A stretch of 64,000 bases of DNA, taken from assembly GCA_937942435.1 (NCBI GenBank), contig CALDEM010000006.1:1-64000 (forward strand). Direction: 5' to 3'. The notes below the pieces were generated by a model, which saw only the letters and a program-made list of their open reading frames with translations, had not been told where the DNA came from and made no database searches. The DNA comes from an uncultured Saprospiraceae bacterium (GTDB lineage: Bacteria > Bacteroidota > Bacteroidia > Chitinophagales > Saprospiraceae). Each line of letters begins with the position of its first letter. Position 1 is the first letter of the stretch. Shown one piece after another: positions 54,072 to 63,668 of this stretch. The translations under genes and the position numbers were made by a program.

Positions 54072-55502
54072 ATGCACATAAAGTTTTGCGGGGCAGCGAG
54101 AAATGTAACAGGTAGTAGCCACCTGATTACATTAGAGAATGGATATAAGGTTCTCTTAGATTGTGGACTTTATCAAGGAAATAGAAAAACGGATCAAGTC
54201 TCTAACAGACAGTGGCATTTTGATCCAGCGGAGTTAGATTGTCTGATCTTATCTCATGCACATATCGATCATACAGGTCGCGTGCCCGGCCTCGTAAGAG
54301 CTGGATTTAGAGGTTGTATACATTCGACGCATGCAACTCGTAGCTTATGCTCGATCATGCTTCTTGACTCTGCCAAGATCCAAGAGCGTGATGCTGAGTG
54401 GAACAATAAAAAAGAGTTAGAGAAGAAAGCAAAAAAGAAAGCTAAGAAGAAGTCTTACAAAGCTAATCTGATAGAACCGCTCTATGACGCTAACGATGTC
54501 TCCGAGACCATGAAATTGTTTAATGGATACTCTTACGACAGATGGCATAGGATATCAGAATATGTAGAGGTCTTATTTAAAGATCAAGGACACATCTTGG
54601 GTTCAGCTAGTGTTACGTTACGTATCACGGATGGAGCTAAAAAGATAACGTTGGGATTCACAGGAGATATAGGAAGACCTGATCGACCTATACTGCGAGA
54701 CCCACAGCTGATGCCCGAAGTCGACTATCTCATCTGCGAATCAACTTATGGAGATAAAGAACATGAGTCTAAACCTCAGCAGACTGATATGCTTCTGGAT
54801 GTGATGACACAGACTTGTGTAGAACAACGTGGCAAGATGATCATACCAGCATTTAGCATCGGTCGTACTCAGGAGATAGTATATATGCTTGATCAGTTAG
54901 AAAACGAAGGAAAACTGCCGAGGATACCTATCTATGTTGATAGTCCACTTGCCGTAAATGCAACAGAGATATATGGTTCTCACCCAGAATGCTTTGACAA
55001 TGCACTACATGAGTATATGTTACAAGATGACAATCCATTTGGTTTTAATAAGCTGGAATATGTAAGATCAGTAGAGAAATCTAAATTTCTCAATACCTCT
55101 AAAGAGCCTATGGTCATCATCAGTGCTTCAGGCATGATGAATGCCGGAAGAATCAGGCATCATCTCTATCATAACTTAGAGGATGAAAAAAGCACTTTCT
55201 TAATGGTTGGATATTGTTCTCCACATACTGCCGGAGGCATTCTTAAAGCCGGTGTCCCTCAACTTAAGGTAAATGGTGACATGTTGGAGGTTAAAGCTTC
55301 TATCAGGTCGATGGACTCTTTCTCAGCTCACGGCGATAGAAAAGAGATGTTAGAGACGATCAAGCATCAGATAGGACATGCTAAGCAAACATTCTTGGTG
55401 CATGGCGAATATGATACCCAGCAAGAATTTGCGGAGTACCTTGGTCAGGCTGGGCTCAAGAAAATATCCATCCCAGCGGAAGGAGAAGAAATCCACATAT
55501 AG
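54072..55502 (+). CDS. Beta-CASP MBL-fold ribonuclease
   Basis: A 476-residue metallo-beta-lactamase-fold nuclease from ATG at 54072 (MHIKFCGAARNVTGSSHLI). The metal motif is LSHAHIDHTGRV, with GFTGDIGRPD, the beta-CASP part (IIPAFSIGRTQE, IIISASGMMNAG-like) and VHGEYDTQQEF. A lysine-rich insertion (KKELEKKAKKKAKKK in part) lies around 110-130. It resembles Ysh1/CPSF-73-type RNA nucleases. An in-frame TTG upstream is not preferred. Confidence 0.88.
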   Translation: MHIKFCGAARNVTGSSHLITLENGYKVLLDCGLYQGNRKTDQVSNRQWHFDPAELDCLILSHAHIDHTGRVPGLVRAGFRGCIHSTHATRSLCSIMLLDSAKIQERDAEWNNKKELEKKAKKKAKKKSYKANLIEPLYDANDVSETMKLFNGYSYDRWHRISEYVEVLFKDQGHILGSASVTLRITDGAKKITLGFTGDIGRPDRPILRDPQLMPEVDYLICESTYGDKEHESKPQQTDMLLDVMTQTCVEQRGKMIIPAFSIGRTQEIVYMLDQLENEGKLPRIPIYVDSPLAVNATEIYGSHPECFDNALHEYMLQDDNPFGFNKLEYVRSVEKSKFLNTSKEPMVIISASGMMNAGRIRHHLYHNLEDEKSTFLMVGYCSPHTAGGILKAGVPQLKVNGDMLEVKASIRSMDSFSAHGDRKEMLETIKHQIGHAKQTFLVHGEYDTQQEFAEYLGQAGLKKISIPAEGEEIHI

Positions 55503-55505
55503 ACA

Positions 55506-55539
55506 TAAAAAAAGGTCGCGCTACTTGGTAGCACGACCT
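55506..55539 (-). terminator. Rho-independent terminator of mscL
   Basis: On the minus strand a 12-bp stem AGGTCGTGCTAC / GTAGCGCGACCT (one G-T pair) with a short loop CAA is followed by seven or more T. It is 22 bp past the mscL stop. Confidence 0.8.
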
Positions 55540-55561
55540 CTAATAGTTAGTTTTTATGGAT

Positions 55562-55957
55562 CTACTTCCTTACTGCATCTCTAATCTCAGTAAGCAAAGT
55601 CTGATCTGCTGTTGGTCCTGGATCTGGAGCAGCACCCATAAACTTGATCTTTGATTTTGCAATCATAAAGAGTACAAATCCCACAATCAATAAGTTAATA
55701 ATGCTATTGATCCACTTACCATATCTTATCGCGTTTTCAGCTACATAGTTAGCGTCTCCTTCTACACCTACTGCTGGTGATAGAACATGTCTCATATCGG
55801 CAAAATCCACTCCGCCAGAAACACTTCCTACGATAGGCATAATGATGTCGTTCACAAAACCATTAACTACAAGACCCACTGCACCTGCAAGAATAACCGC
55901 AATAGCAAAGTCTATGACGTTACCAGTCATGATGAATTCCTTAAATTCTTTCCACAT
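55562..55957 (-). CDS. mscL: Large-conductance mechanosensitive channel
   Basis: A 131-residue channel with the cytoplasmic N-helix and TM1 (KEFIMTGNVIDFAIAVILAGAVG, in part), a loop and TM2 (IINLLIVGFVLFMIAKSKI) and a short C-tail. It opens under membrane tension in osmotic downshock. It is monocistronic, with terminators on both sides. Confidence 0.95.
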   Translation of the reverse strand: MWKEFKEFIMTGNVIDFAIAVILAGAVGLVVNGFVNDIIMPIVGSVSGGVDFADMRHVLSPAVGVEGDANYVAENAIRYGKWINSIINLLIVGFVLFMIAKSKIKFMGAAPDPGPTADQTLLTEIRDAVRK

Positions 55958-55975
55958 TTTAATTTAGATTTTCGT

Positions 55976-56015
55976 TAAAAAAAATGCTGCATCCCTTGGA
56001 CTTGGGATGCAGCAT
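55976..56015 (-). terminator. Rho-independent terminator of acnA
   Basis: A perfect 12-bp stem (ATGCTGCATCCC / GGGATGCAGCAT) with an 8-nt loop. On the minus strand it is followed by eight T (As at 55976-55984). It lies between acnA and mscL. Confidence 0.88.
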
Positions 56016-56061
56016 GTGCTACAAATATATCAATAAATATGATATATAAAAAAAATCTATA

Positions 56062-58341
56062 TTATGCAAGCTGTCTACGGATCAAATTAAGCGCTGAGCC
56101 AGCAGCTACCCAATCGATCTGTGCTTGATTATAAGTATGATTAACCTTAAAAGAGTCAACTGATCCATCAGCATGCTTTAACTCTATGGTCAAAGGCTGA
56201 CCCGGTGCCATCTGAGCAAAATCAGGGATACTGATTAAGTCATCTTGTCTCACCTTATCATAGTCTGCTGGATCTGCAAATGTGAGTGCTAACATACCTT
56301 GCTTCTTAAGGTTTGTCTCATGTATACGTGCAAAGGACTTAACGATTACAGCATTGACCCCTAAGAATCTTGGTTCCATAGCTGCATGCTCTCTGGATGA
56401 GCCTTCTCCTAAGTTCTCCTCTCCAAACACTACTGTTGAGATACCTGCTTTTTGATAAGCTCTGGCAGAATCTGGAACTGACATATACTCATCAGTTACA
56501 TAGTTGATCACCTTATTAGTCTCATCATTAAAGTAGTTAACAGCACCTGTATAACAGTTATCAGAGATGTTCTCGAGATGACCTCTAAATCTCAGCCATG
56601 GTCCCGCCATAGATATGTGATCAGTTGTACACTTGCCCTTTGTCTTTATCAAAGTTCTCATGCCCATCATGCTTTCATTGGTGATCGGCACAAATGGCTC
56701 TAAAAGCTGTATTCTTTTACTATTTGGATCTACCTTGATTTCTATATCTCCACCATTCTCCGCTGGCGCATTATATCCTCTATCTTTTACATCAAATCCG
56801 AGTGGCGGCAACTCAAAACCTGTTGGTTCTTCTAACATCACTTCTTCCCCATTTGCATTGACCAACTTATCCGTCATTGGATTAAAGTCAAGCCTTCCAG
56901 CTATAGCGATCGCTGCAACTATCTCAGGAGAAGCTACAAAGGCATGCGTGTTAGGATTACCATCTGCTCTCTTTGCAAAGTTTCTATTGAAAGAGTGCAC
57001 GATACTGTTCTTGGGAGCATTACTAGGGTTACTGTATCTACCCCATTGGCCGATACATGGACCACATGCATTGGTAAATATCTTAGCATTGAGATTTTCA
57101 AACGTCTCTAACAACCCATCGCGTGCTGCTGTATAACGTACTTGCTCAGAACCTGGATTGATGCCAAACTCTGCCTTAGTAGTTAAACCTTTGTCAATCG
57201 CCTGTTGCGCTATTGAGGCAGCTCTTGATAAATCTTCATAAGAAGAGTTAGTACAAGATCCGATCAATCCCCACTCTACTTCAAGCGGCCAGTCATTCTC
57301 TGTTGCTACTTTGGTCATATCCGAACCCACCTTTGTAGATAAGTCAGGCGTAAACGGTCCATTAAGGAGAGGTGTTAATTCTGAAAGGTCGATCTCTATG
57401 ATCTGATCGAAGTATTTCTCAGGATCTGCATAGCATTCAGGATCTGCAGTCAAGTGTTCTTTTATGCCATTAGCTAAGTCAGCTATCTCTTCTCTATCTG
57501 TTGCACGTAGATATCGGTCCATACTTTCATCATAACCAAATGTTGAAGTCGTAGCCCCTATCTCTGCCCCCATGTTACAGATGGTTCCTTTACCTGTACA
57601 ACTCATTGAGTCAGCACCTGGGCCAAAGTACTCTACAATTGCACCTGTGCCACCTTTAGCAGTAAGTATATCTGCTACTCTTAAGATTACATCCTTTGGC
57701 GCAGACCAGCCTGATAACTTACCAGTTAGCTTGACACCAATTAACTTAGGCATCTTTAACTCCCAAGCCATACCTGCCATCACGTCCACAGCATCAGCTC
57801 CACCTACACCTATCGCAACCATGCCAAGACCCCCAGCATTTACTGTATGAGAATCAGTACCGATCATCATACCCCCAGGAAAAGCATAGTTTTCAAGTAC
57901 CACTTGATGGATAATCCCTGCACCGGGCTTCCAAAAACCACAACCATACTTATCAGATACTGATTCTAAGAAGTTAAACACTTCATTACTCGTGTTCATG
58001 GCATTTTGCAAATCCTCATCTGCACCCATCTTGGCTTGGATCAAGTGATCACAGTGAACTGTTGATGGCACTGCTACTTTATCCTTACCTGCCATCATAA
58101 ATTGTAATAACGCCATCTGCGCAGTCGCATCCTGCATAGCCACCCGATCCGGAGCAAAAAAGACGTAGTCCTTTCCCCTATTAAAGTTTTTCAACGGCGA
58201 CTCCTCATGAAGATGACTGTACAGTATCTTTTCTGCAAGCGTCATTGGCCTTCCAAGGACTTTCTTTGCATCGTCAATCTTCTTTGCCAAGCTTTCATAG
58301 TGTGCTTGGATCATATCTAAATCAAATGGCATGTAGAACAA
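56062..58341 (-). CDS. acnA: Aconitate hydratase
   Basis: A 759-residue aconitase of the mitochondrial type. Iron-sulfur ligands lie in [13 protein letters not shown] and [12 protein letters not shown]; the C-terminal swivel domain carries [17 protein letters not shown] (in part). It interconverts citrate and isocitrate. ATG at 58341 gives [18 protein letters not shown] at 58332 (MPFDL) is an equally good start. A dyad lies just upstream (58362-58377). It is likely transcribed alone, as strong signals lie on each side. Confidence 0.94.
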   Translation of the reverse strand: MFYMPFDLDMIQAHYESLAKKIDDAKKVLGRPMTLAEKILYSHLHEESPLKNFNRGKDYVFFAPDRVAMQDATAQMALLQFMMAGKDKVAVPSTVHCDHLIQAKMGADEDLQNAMNTSNEVFNFLESVSDKYGCGFWKPGAGIIHQVVLENYAFPGGMMIGTDSHTVNAGGLGMVAIGVGGADAVDVMAGMAWELKMPKLIGVKLTGKLSGWSAPKDVILRVADILTAKGGTGAIVEYFGPGADSMSCTGKGTICNMGAEIGATTSTFGYDESMDRYLRATDREEIADLANGIKEHLTADPECYADPEKYFDQIIEIDLSELTPLLNGPFTPDLSTKVGSDMTKVATENDWPLEVEWGLIGSCTNSSYEDLSRAASIAQQAIDKGLTTKAEFGINPGSEQVRYTAARDGLLETFENLNAKIFTNACGPCIGQWGRYSNPSNAPKNSIVHSFNRNFAKRADGNPNTHAFVASPEIVAAIAIAGRLDFNPMTDKLVNANGEEVMLEEPTGFELPPLGFDVKDRGYNAPAENGGDIEIKVDPNSKRIQLLEPFVPITNESMMGMRTLIKTKGKCTTDHISMAGPWLRFRGHLENISDNCYTGAVNYFNDETNKVINYVTDEYMSVPDSARAYQKAGISTVVFGEENLGEGSSREHAAMEPRFLGVNAVIVKSFARIHETNLKKQGMLALTFADPADYDKVRQDDLISIPDFAQMAPGQPLTIELKHADGSVDSFKVNHTYNQAQIDWVAAGSALNLIRRQLA

Positions 58342-58361
58342 TTAGAATGTTAATAATCTGC

Positions 58362-58377
58362 TGAGACCAAGGTCTCA
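58362..58377. promoter_or_regulatory. Operator-like dyad upstream of acnA
   Basis: TGAGACC-AA-GGTCTCA is a perfect 7-bp inverted repeat with a 2-bp centre, 20 bp ahead of the acnA start. The spacer is too short for a hairpin, so it fits a protein-binding site placed just downstream of the likely transcription start. Confidence 0.5.
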
Positions 58378-58388
58378 ATGTCAAGCTG

Positions 58389-58396
58389 CAAATATA
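58389..58396 (-). promoter_or_regulatory. TAnnTTTG promoter element of acnA
   Basis: TATATTTG on the minus strand is a perfect -7 element. Transcription would start near 58382, just before the dyad at 58362-58377. Confidence 0.5.
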
Positions 58397-58451
58397 AGCT
58401 ATTGGCTTATATGATGATAAAGTAGATAACTTACAAGTGAGGAATATCTTC

Positions 58452-60359
58452 TTAAGACAAGCGATCTTTAATGCGAAGGATATCATGATTAGTCACGATA
58501 CCTACTAATTCTTTCTCTTTTATGACCGGCAGACATGTCACTTCGACACTCTTCATGAGATGCTCTACCTCCGCCAAAGTGGCTGATGGACCTATGGTCA
58601 CTGGATCCTCGATCATCACATCTCTGACAAGAAGATCTTTAGGCTTTTTCTTCTGTCGCTCCAAAGAGAGTCTGGCTCGTAATATCTCATCACTTATGAG
58701 GCCTACAAGATGTCCTTTCTTATCCTCAACGGGCATATAATTGATATCCTTCCATGTCATCAACTTGGCCACAAGCGCTACTAAGTCCTTGCGCTTTGCA
58801 GAAAATATATCAGTCTGCATCAATTCTGATACTCGGAGGTCGTCTATCTCATAGTTGACTCTCTGACTAGTATCTGCTTCTCTCCACTTATGGATAGGAT
58901 AGTCTTCTTGATTCTGATTATTATAAATAGATGCAGTCAAATATGTAAGCGCCTCATCAATTGTGCTGGTCTCTTCTTTTAACTTGGTATAGGATCTAAG
59001 CATCCATCTGGCACCATTCATATGAGCATCCATCCTTTCTGTAATGACCCCCATATATCTATCAATACAATCTCGATCTACTTGCATAGACTCCAATCCT
59101 TGTCGAGCCATTGGGATGAGTTCTTCTTTCATCAACTCTTTAACCGTAACCTTTTGGTCATTTGTCCAAGTAAACTTTGTGTCTATACCAAAACGTGCAG
59201 ATTTTCCAAAATTATCCCTTACATCAGCAAAGGACATAAAATCTCTTATGTCTGGATATCGCTCATCCATCCCTCGCATCGCACCTAGCCAAAACGCTGT
59301 GTTAGCCATCTCATCAAGTACGCTTGGGCCAGATGGTAGCACCCTATTCTCTATCCGTAGATGAGGCTTACCCGTATCACTGATCCCATAGCATGGTCGA
59401 TTCCATCTATAGATTGTTGAGTTATGAAGCTGGAGACTCTTGAGCTTAGGCACTTCACCTTTTTCTATTTTGTCCATGCTATCCTCTTCTCCCATATCAG
59501 CATGAAGTAAGATTTTAAACCTCGCTATGTCATCCTTAAAGATCTGCGTCACATCGCCGTCGAGCCAAGAATCACCGAGGATAACACGAGGGCTCATCTG
59601 CCTCATATGATCCAGTGTCTTTCGTGTATCTATAGCCTGCTGAAATAGAGCGATTCTAGTCTCATGCCACAGGCGTTTACCAAATACAATAGGTGAGTTA
59701 GCCGCCATACTTATAGATGGTGCTGTCAAGGCAAGGGCATAATTATAATACTTGGTAAACTCATGTGGTGCTACCTGTAGGTGTACTTGAAAGCTGGTAT
59801 TACAAGCCTCAAGCAAAGGAGAATCATGACGGACGAGGAGCTCGTCTATACCCACCAAGCGGAGTTCAAAATCTCTCATCTGGAGTTGCCCTTTGATGGC
59901 TTCCATCAGTTCTTTGTATCGTGGTTTAGGTGTTAGATTGGATAAGTCCAGATGATATTTGTGCAGTGTCGGAAGTATCCCAGTAAGGATATAATCGATA
60001 TCATGTTCCTTTAGATACCCTCTCACTGTTGAAAGGTTGGTTTTTAGCTCAGACTCCATCATCTTGAAGCAATCCCTTCTAAATACTCTTGGATCGAGAT
60101 TAAGTTCTAGATTAAACTTGGCTAACTCGCTTACCAACCAAGTATTTTTAGTTGACTTCTTAAGGATAGTGGGGCCAAGTGTGGAGGGTCTGTATGTCGA
60201 CTTATCGATCAGGACAATCTCTTGTTCAGCACCTATACGTGTGATATCTGACTCAAACCAGTCATTAGCGATCATATACTCTAATGCAGAAACATCATTA
60301 AGTAGCGCTTTTACGAATTGATGCCTCGAATGTGCCTCTGTTTTAGTCTTTTGTCCCAC
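58452..60359 (-). CDS. Glutamate-cysteine ligase-like (GCS2) protein fused to two CBS domains
   Basis: A 635-residue fusion. Residues 1-500 are of the GCS2 type (RIGAEQEIVLID near the N-terminus, RDCFKMMESELKTNLST, SPIVFGKRLWHETRIALF, HLRIENRVLPSGPSVLDEMANTAFW, each in part), a glutamate-cysteine ligase-like fold. Residues about 505-565 and 575-635 are CBS domains (VSELMQTDIFSAKRKD...MPVEDKKGHLVGLISDEIL; VRDVMIEDPVTIGPSATLAEV...LPVIKEKELVGIVTNHDIL, in part), which normally bind adenosine nucleotides. The combination suggests a ligase controlled by energy state. The product is unknown; it need not be gamma-glutamylcysteine. Confidence 0.85.
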   Translation of the reverse strand: MGQKTKTEAHSRHQFVKALLNDVSALEYMIANDWFESDITRIGAEQEIVLIDKSTYRPSTLGPTILKKSTKNTWLVSELAKFNLELNLDPRVFRRDCFKMMESELKTNLSTVRGYLKEHDIDYILTGILPTLHKYHLDLSNLTPKPRYKELMEAIKGQLQMRDFELRLVGIDELLVRHDSPLLEACNTSFQVHLQVAPHEFTKYYNYALALTAPSISMAANSPIVFGKRLWHETRIALFQQAIDTRKTLDHMRQMSPRVILGDSWLDGDVTQIFKDDIARFKILLHADMGEEDSMDKIEKGEVPKLKSLQLHNSTIYRWNRPCYGISDTGKPHLRIENRVLPSGPSVLDEMANTAFWLGAMRGMDERYPDIRDFMSFADVRDNFGKSARFGIDTKFTWTNDQKVTVKELMKEELIPMARQGLESMQVDRDCIDRYMGVITERMDAHMNGARWMLRSYTKLKEETSTIDEALTYLTASIYNNQNQEDYPIHKWREADTSQRVNYEIDDLRVSELMQTDIFSAKRKDLVALVAKLMTWKDINYMPVEDKKGHLVGLISDEILRARLSLERQKKKPKDLLVRDVMIEDPVTIGPSATLAEVEHLMKSVEVTCLPVIKEKELVGIVTNHDILRIKDRLS

Positions 60360-60504
60360 GTTTTAAAAGTATCAATTAAAGTTGGAGACAATATCCATTT
60401 TAGTTTTAAAAATCAATTAGACCCAGTCAATGTAGGGCTAAAAGCAGGAAATACACATTGAAATTTAACTAATACGAGAAATTTATAAATGTTAAGAGTA
60501 CTTC

Positions 60505-60680
60505 TTGAAGGACTTACACATACACAGAAAAAGCAATGTGTTTATTACCTCCAGTGTAAGTAACGATTGGCAAGATATGTGGAATAGATGCGATAGTTCT
60601 TTAACTTTTGAAAATACTTAAGGGATTAAGTATTGGAGATTACGGAGCGGCTACTGGGGGGTATGCCGCTCTTTTTTTTT
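60505..60680 (+). ncRNA. Candidate structured small RNA in a gene-free region
   Basis: Within the 687-bp gap (60360-61046) without genes, three stems follow one another. First, ACTTACAC (60512-60519) pairs with GTGTAAGT (60554-60561), enclosing ACACA/TGTGT (60522-60541). Second, AATACTTAA-GGGA-TTAAGTATT (60613-60634) is perfect. Third, a terminator stem GAGCGGC/GCCGCTC (60645-60671) is followed by nine T. No plausible ORF runs through them and no plus-strand gene follows, so a standalone RNA is likely. Its class is not recognised, and no good promoter element was found. Confidence 0.45.
60645..60680 (+). terminator. Rho-independent terminator of the candidate RNA
   Basis: Stem GAGCGGC/GCCGCTC with a 13-nt G-rich loop and nine T after it. 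The T-run is on the plus strand only, so it does not belong to the minus-strand neighbours. Confidence 0.75.
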
Positions 60681-60746
60681 GTCTTGTCTTGAGATAGCAT
60701 GTCGCTTATCGCAAATGGAATGAATCGAAGTATATGGCCTAAGTAA

Positions 60747-60777
60747 GTCAACGCTGATGGGAGAGCTGACGCTTTTT
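60747..60777 (+). terminator. Second terminator-like hairpin in the same gap
   Basis: GTCA-AC-GCT pairs with AGC-TGAC across an 8-nt loop (one bulge), followed by GC and six T. It could end a second small plus-strand transcript. The rest of the gap to 61046 shows only A/T-rich sequence. Confidence 0.3.
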
Positions 60778-61046
60778 TATCATCACATAGTAAGAGTCGA
60801 CTTTTAAAGAGGCGTTAGCAGGTGTGCAAAGCACAACTTTTGTAATTAAACTTCTTGCATTCTAAATCAACCTATATTAAAGTAGAAATAATAATTGTCA
60901 AAAAACCCGATTTAAGGAATCGTAGACTCGATCCGTCGCTTGAGTTTCACATCTCTTCAAACATCTTTTATTAAGAGGCGAATAAGTCAAACAGCTGATT
61001 AAAAATAAAACCAGTGAGACTATAGCGGAAGCTTACGTTTTGACAT

Positions 61047-62024
61047 TTAGTCAAGTACGACTGTGATGTTTTTAACTTTTCCATGGCGTTCGATTTTCAA
61101 CTCCATGGTGTCGCCGATCTTCTTGGCACTCATATGATCTGTAACATCAGCGTACTCATCTATTGTGATGTCATCCATACCAATAATTACATCTCCTTCT
61201 TTAAGACCAGCTCTTTGGGCAGGACTGTCTTTTATTACTTCTGAGACCAAAACACCAGCGCCAATATCATCGATAAATACACCAAGAGAAGCCCTATCCT
61301 TAGACGCTCGATTATCAGAAAGCCGATCATCTCCTCCTAATCCAAAGTTTCTAAATTGGTCAAACTGTTGTGGTAAGTTATCAAAATCAAACATTTCTAA
61401 AAGAGAATCTAACTCAAAAGTGAAATCATCTGAACCGTCACCAAAAAACTGCAAAGAACCATCTTGAGGAAGATCAAAAAAGAAAGAATTATTTCTACGT
61501 CCTTTAAGCTCGACATCTCTTTCTATCTCTTCACCATCTCTGAAGAACTTCATCTTGATTTTATCATTGGCAGATTTGCCATCAAGTATCTCTTGGATAT
61601 CTTCTATTGTTGAGATAGCTATATCATTGATTGATATGATTTTGTCTCCTTCTCTAATATCGGCAACTTCGGCGCCTGACCCTTCGATAACGCTTACAAC
61701 TTCCGCTACTCCTTTTTCAAAGCTCAAGTTGACTCCTATCGTTGGACGCTTAGATCCAGATCTGAACATGTCAAATGCGTTGTCTCCAAACCCAAGACCC
61801 TCTAAATCAAACATACCCATAGATGGCTCGCTTTCCTCCTCTAACAACTCTTGGATCTCACGATCATCATATGTGCCATTAAGGCGGCGTGTTTGCTTTG
61901 ATATTACGTTGCCTTTTTCATCGACTGTTTTTTCGATGATGATGACTTCTTTATCTGATTGGGCATTAGTATTCAAGAAAGAAAGAGAAGCAAGCAGAAT
62001 AAAAGTAATGGAGATATAATTCAT
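61047..62024 (-). CDS. Periplasmic protein with two PDZ domains and no protease domain
   Basis: A 325-residue exported protein (signal peptide ending TNAQ, about 22). A charged segment (25-90) is followed by PDZ1 (about 92-165, RPTIGVNLSFEKGVAEVVSVIEG in part) and PDZ2 (about 245-325, SLGVFIDDIGAGVLVSEVIKDSPAQRAGLKEGD in part). No serine protease domain of the DegP type is present. It lies divergently to a histidine kinase, which suggests a role in sensing the envelope state. Confidence 0.8.
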   Translation of the reverse strand: MNYISITFILLASLSFLNTNAQSDKEVIIIEKTVDEKGNVISKQTRRLNGTYDDREIQELLEEESEPSMGMFDLEGLGFGDNAFDMFRSGSKRPTIGVNLSFEKGVAEVVSVIEGSGAEVADIREGDKIISINDIAISTIEDIQEILDGKSANDKIKMKFFRDGEEIERDVELKGRRNNSFFFDLPQDGSLQFFGDGSDDFTFELDSLLEMFDFDNLPQQFDQFRNFGLGGDDRLSDNRASKDRASLGVFIDDIGAGVLVSEVIKDSPAQRAGLKEGDVIIGMDDITIDEYADVTDHMSAKKIGDTMELKIERHGKVKNITVVLD

Positions 62025-62047
62025 CAGATCAATGTTTTTAGCTTTGT

Positions 62048-62055
62048 CAAAAGTA
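62048..62055 (-). promoter_or_regulatory. TAnnTTTG promoter element of the PDZ gene
   Basis: TACTTTTG on the minus strand fits the -7 consensus. It lies 23 bp before the ATG at 62024 and leaves a leader of about 18 bases. Confidence 0.5.
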
Positions 62056-62154
62056 AAATTGTCTAAATTATAATTTTACTAAAGATCAGTTAAAACATAG
62101 TTAAACGGCATTAAATTAAGCCAAAGCAAGCTTATTTAGTAGTTTAATCACCAT

Positions 62155-63585
62155 ATGGAGAAACGCACCATCCAGGCTATCATTATACTTATGAGTGTTG
62201 CACTCATGGGAATCTGTATCATTCAGTTTTATTGGTTAAAAAATGGAATTGATCTTGAAGCTCAAAATTTTGATAACCAGGTCCGTTACTCACTAAACCG
62301 AGTAAAACAAAATCTTGAAGACGACGCGAATGAGCTTGAAAATCTAAATCGTTCTATAGAGCGCAGTCAGGTATCCATCTTTGATAACGGTAAGGATCCA
62401 CTTAAAAAAATAATTAAACCGAGTCTAGACGACTACAGAAGAGATAAGATAGAATCCCAAGTGGCCAACATAGCATGGTTGCTTAATCCAGAATATGCAC
62501 TTGCCTCTATCTCTCCTCCAGATCTGAGTAGATATCTGCGAGTCGAACTATTGAGTCAAGGTATAGACTTGAACTATGACTTTGGGGTGTTTTCTAATGA
62601 GGATAAAGATTATATCATCACGAATGGAAAGTTTAATGTCGTAAATGTTAGTGGAAACTCAAGTGATGGCGGAGTAGCCACACGCCTTTCACAATCCATG
62701 TATCAGGTCAATCTGTTTGATAGTGAGGGCAGAACGACAGTTGGATCTCTTAGGATTTTCTTCCCGCAGAAGACATCATTTCTGCTAAAATCAGTATTGC
62801 CTGCTTTGATTAGCTCCATACTTCTGACTGGACTCATACTTTTCTGCTTTGTATATACCATCAATGTCATCTTAACTCAGAAGAAAGTGTCTTTGATGAA
62901 GACTGATTTTATCAATAATATGACTCATGAGTTCAAAACTCCGATCGCAACTATATCTCTTGCTGCGGATTCTATCGGCAACCCCATGGTTAAGAGCAAT
63001 GAAAAAATGATAGACAGATATGCTGATATCATTAAGCAAGAGAATAAGCGCATGCTCACTCAAGTTGAAAAAGTCTTACAGATCGCTCGACTTGACAAGA
63101 AAGACTTCACGTTAAAGTTAGTAGATATCAATCTCAACGACCAAGTAACAATAGCTGTCGAAAACACTAGATTGAGGGTCAATCAAAGAGATGGCAATAT
63201 CCAAGCTCATCTAAGGGCAAAGAATGCCAAGGTCATAGGAGATGAAAATCATATCAGCAATGTACTTCATAATCTGCTGGACAATGCGATAAAATATTCG
63301 CCGGAGCCACCTGATATAACGATCACAACTCGTGATGTCGCTAACGGCATAGAAATCACTGTTGAGGATAAAGGCATCGGCATGTCTAAAGAGGACTTAA
63401 AGAGAATATTTGAGAAATTTTACAGAGTTAGTACTGGAAACCTTCATGATGTAAAGGGTTTTGGGCTTGGACTAAGCTATGTTAAAGCCATAACTGATGC
63501 TCATAAAGGAAAGATAAAAGCACAAAGTGAATTGGGAAAGGGTAGCAGTTTTACTGTTTATCTACCTCATGATCTTAACTTGTGA
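62155..63585 (+). CDS. Sensor histidine kinase
   Basis: A 476-residue membrane kinase. TM1 lies at about 8-27 and TM2 at about 215-238, with a periplasmic sensor part between them. The HisKA motif is MTHEFKTPIATI (phosphorylated His258), the N-box NVLHNLLDNAIKYSP, the G1 box VEDKGIGMS and G2 GFGLGLSYV. It passes phosphate to the response regulator gene that starts 83 bp later. The signal is unknown; the adjacent divergent PDZ gene hints at envelope stress. Confidence 0.92.
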   Translation: MEKRTIQAIIILMSVALMGICIIQFYWLKNGIDLEAQNFDNQVRYSLNRVKQNLEDDANELENLNRSIERSQVSIFDNGKDPLKKIIKPSLDDYRRDKIESQVANIAWLLNPEYALASISPPDLSRYLRVELLSQGIDLNYDFGVFSNEDKDYIITNGKFNVVNVSGNSSDGGVATRLSQSMYQVNLFDSEGRTTVGSLRIFFPQKTSFLLKSVLPALISSILLTGLILFCFVYTINVILTQKKVSLMKTDFINNMTHEFKTPIATISLAADSIGNPMVKSNEKMIDRYADIIKQENKRMLTQVEKVLQIARLDKKDFTLKLVDINLNDQVTIAVENTRLRVNQRDGNIQAHLRAKNAKVIGDENHISNVLHNLLDNAIKYSPEPPDITITTRDVANGIEITVEDKGIGMSKEDLKRIFEKFYRVSTGNLHDVKGFGLGLSYVKAITDAHKGKIKAQSELGKGSSFTVYLPHDLNL

Positions 63586-63668
63586 AATAATTCTTAATAT
63601 TAATTGATAAAAAAAGTGACTTCTCAGTCATTCCTGCATCTAAATTTAATACCAAACGTAAAACTGCT

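Noticed and set aside
60645-60680. Terminator of the PDZ-domain gene
   Set aside because: The T-run is on the plus strand only, whereas the PDZ gene is transcribed on the minus strand.
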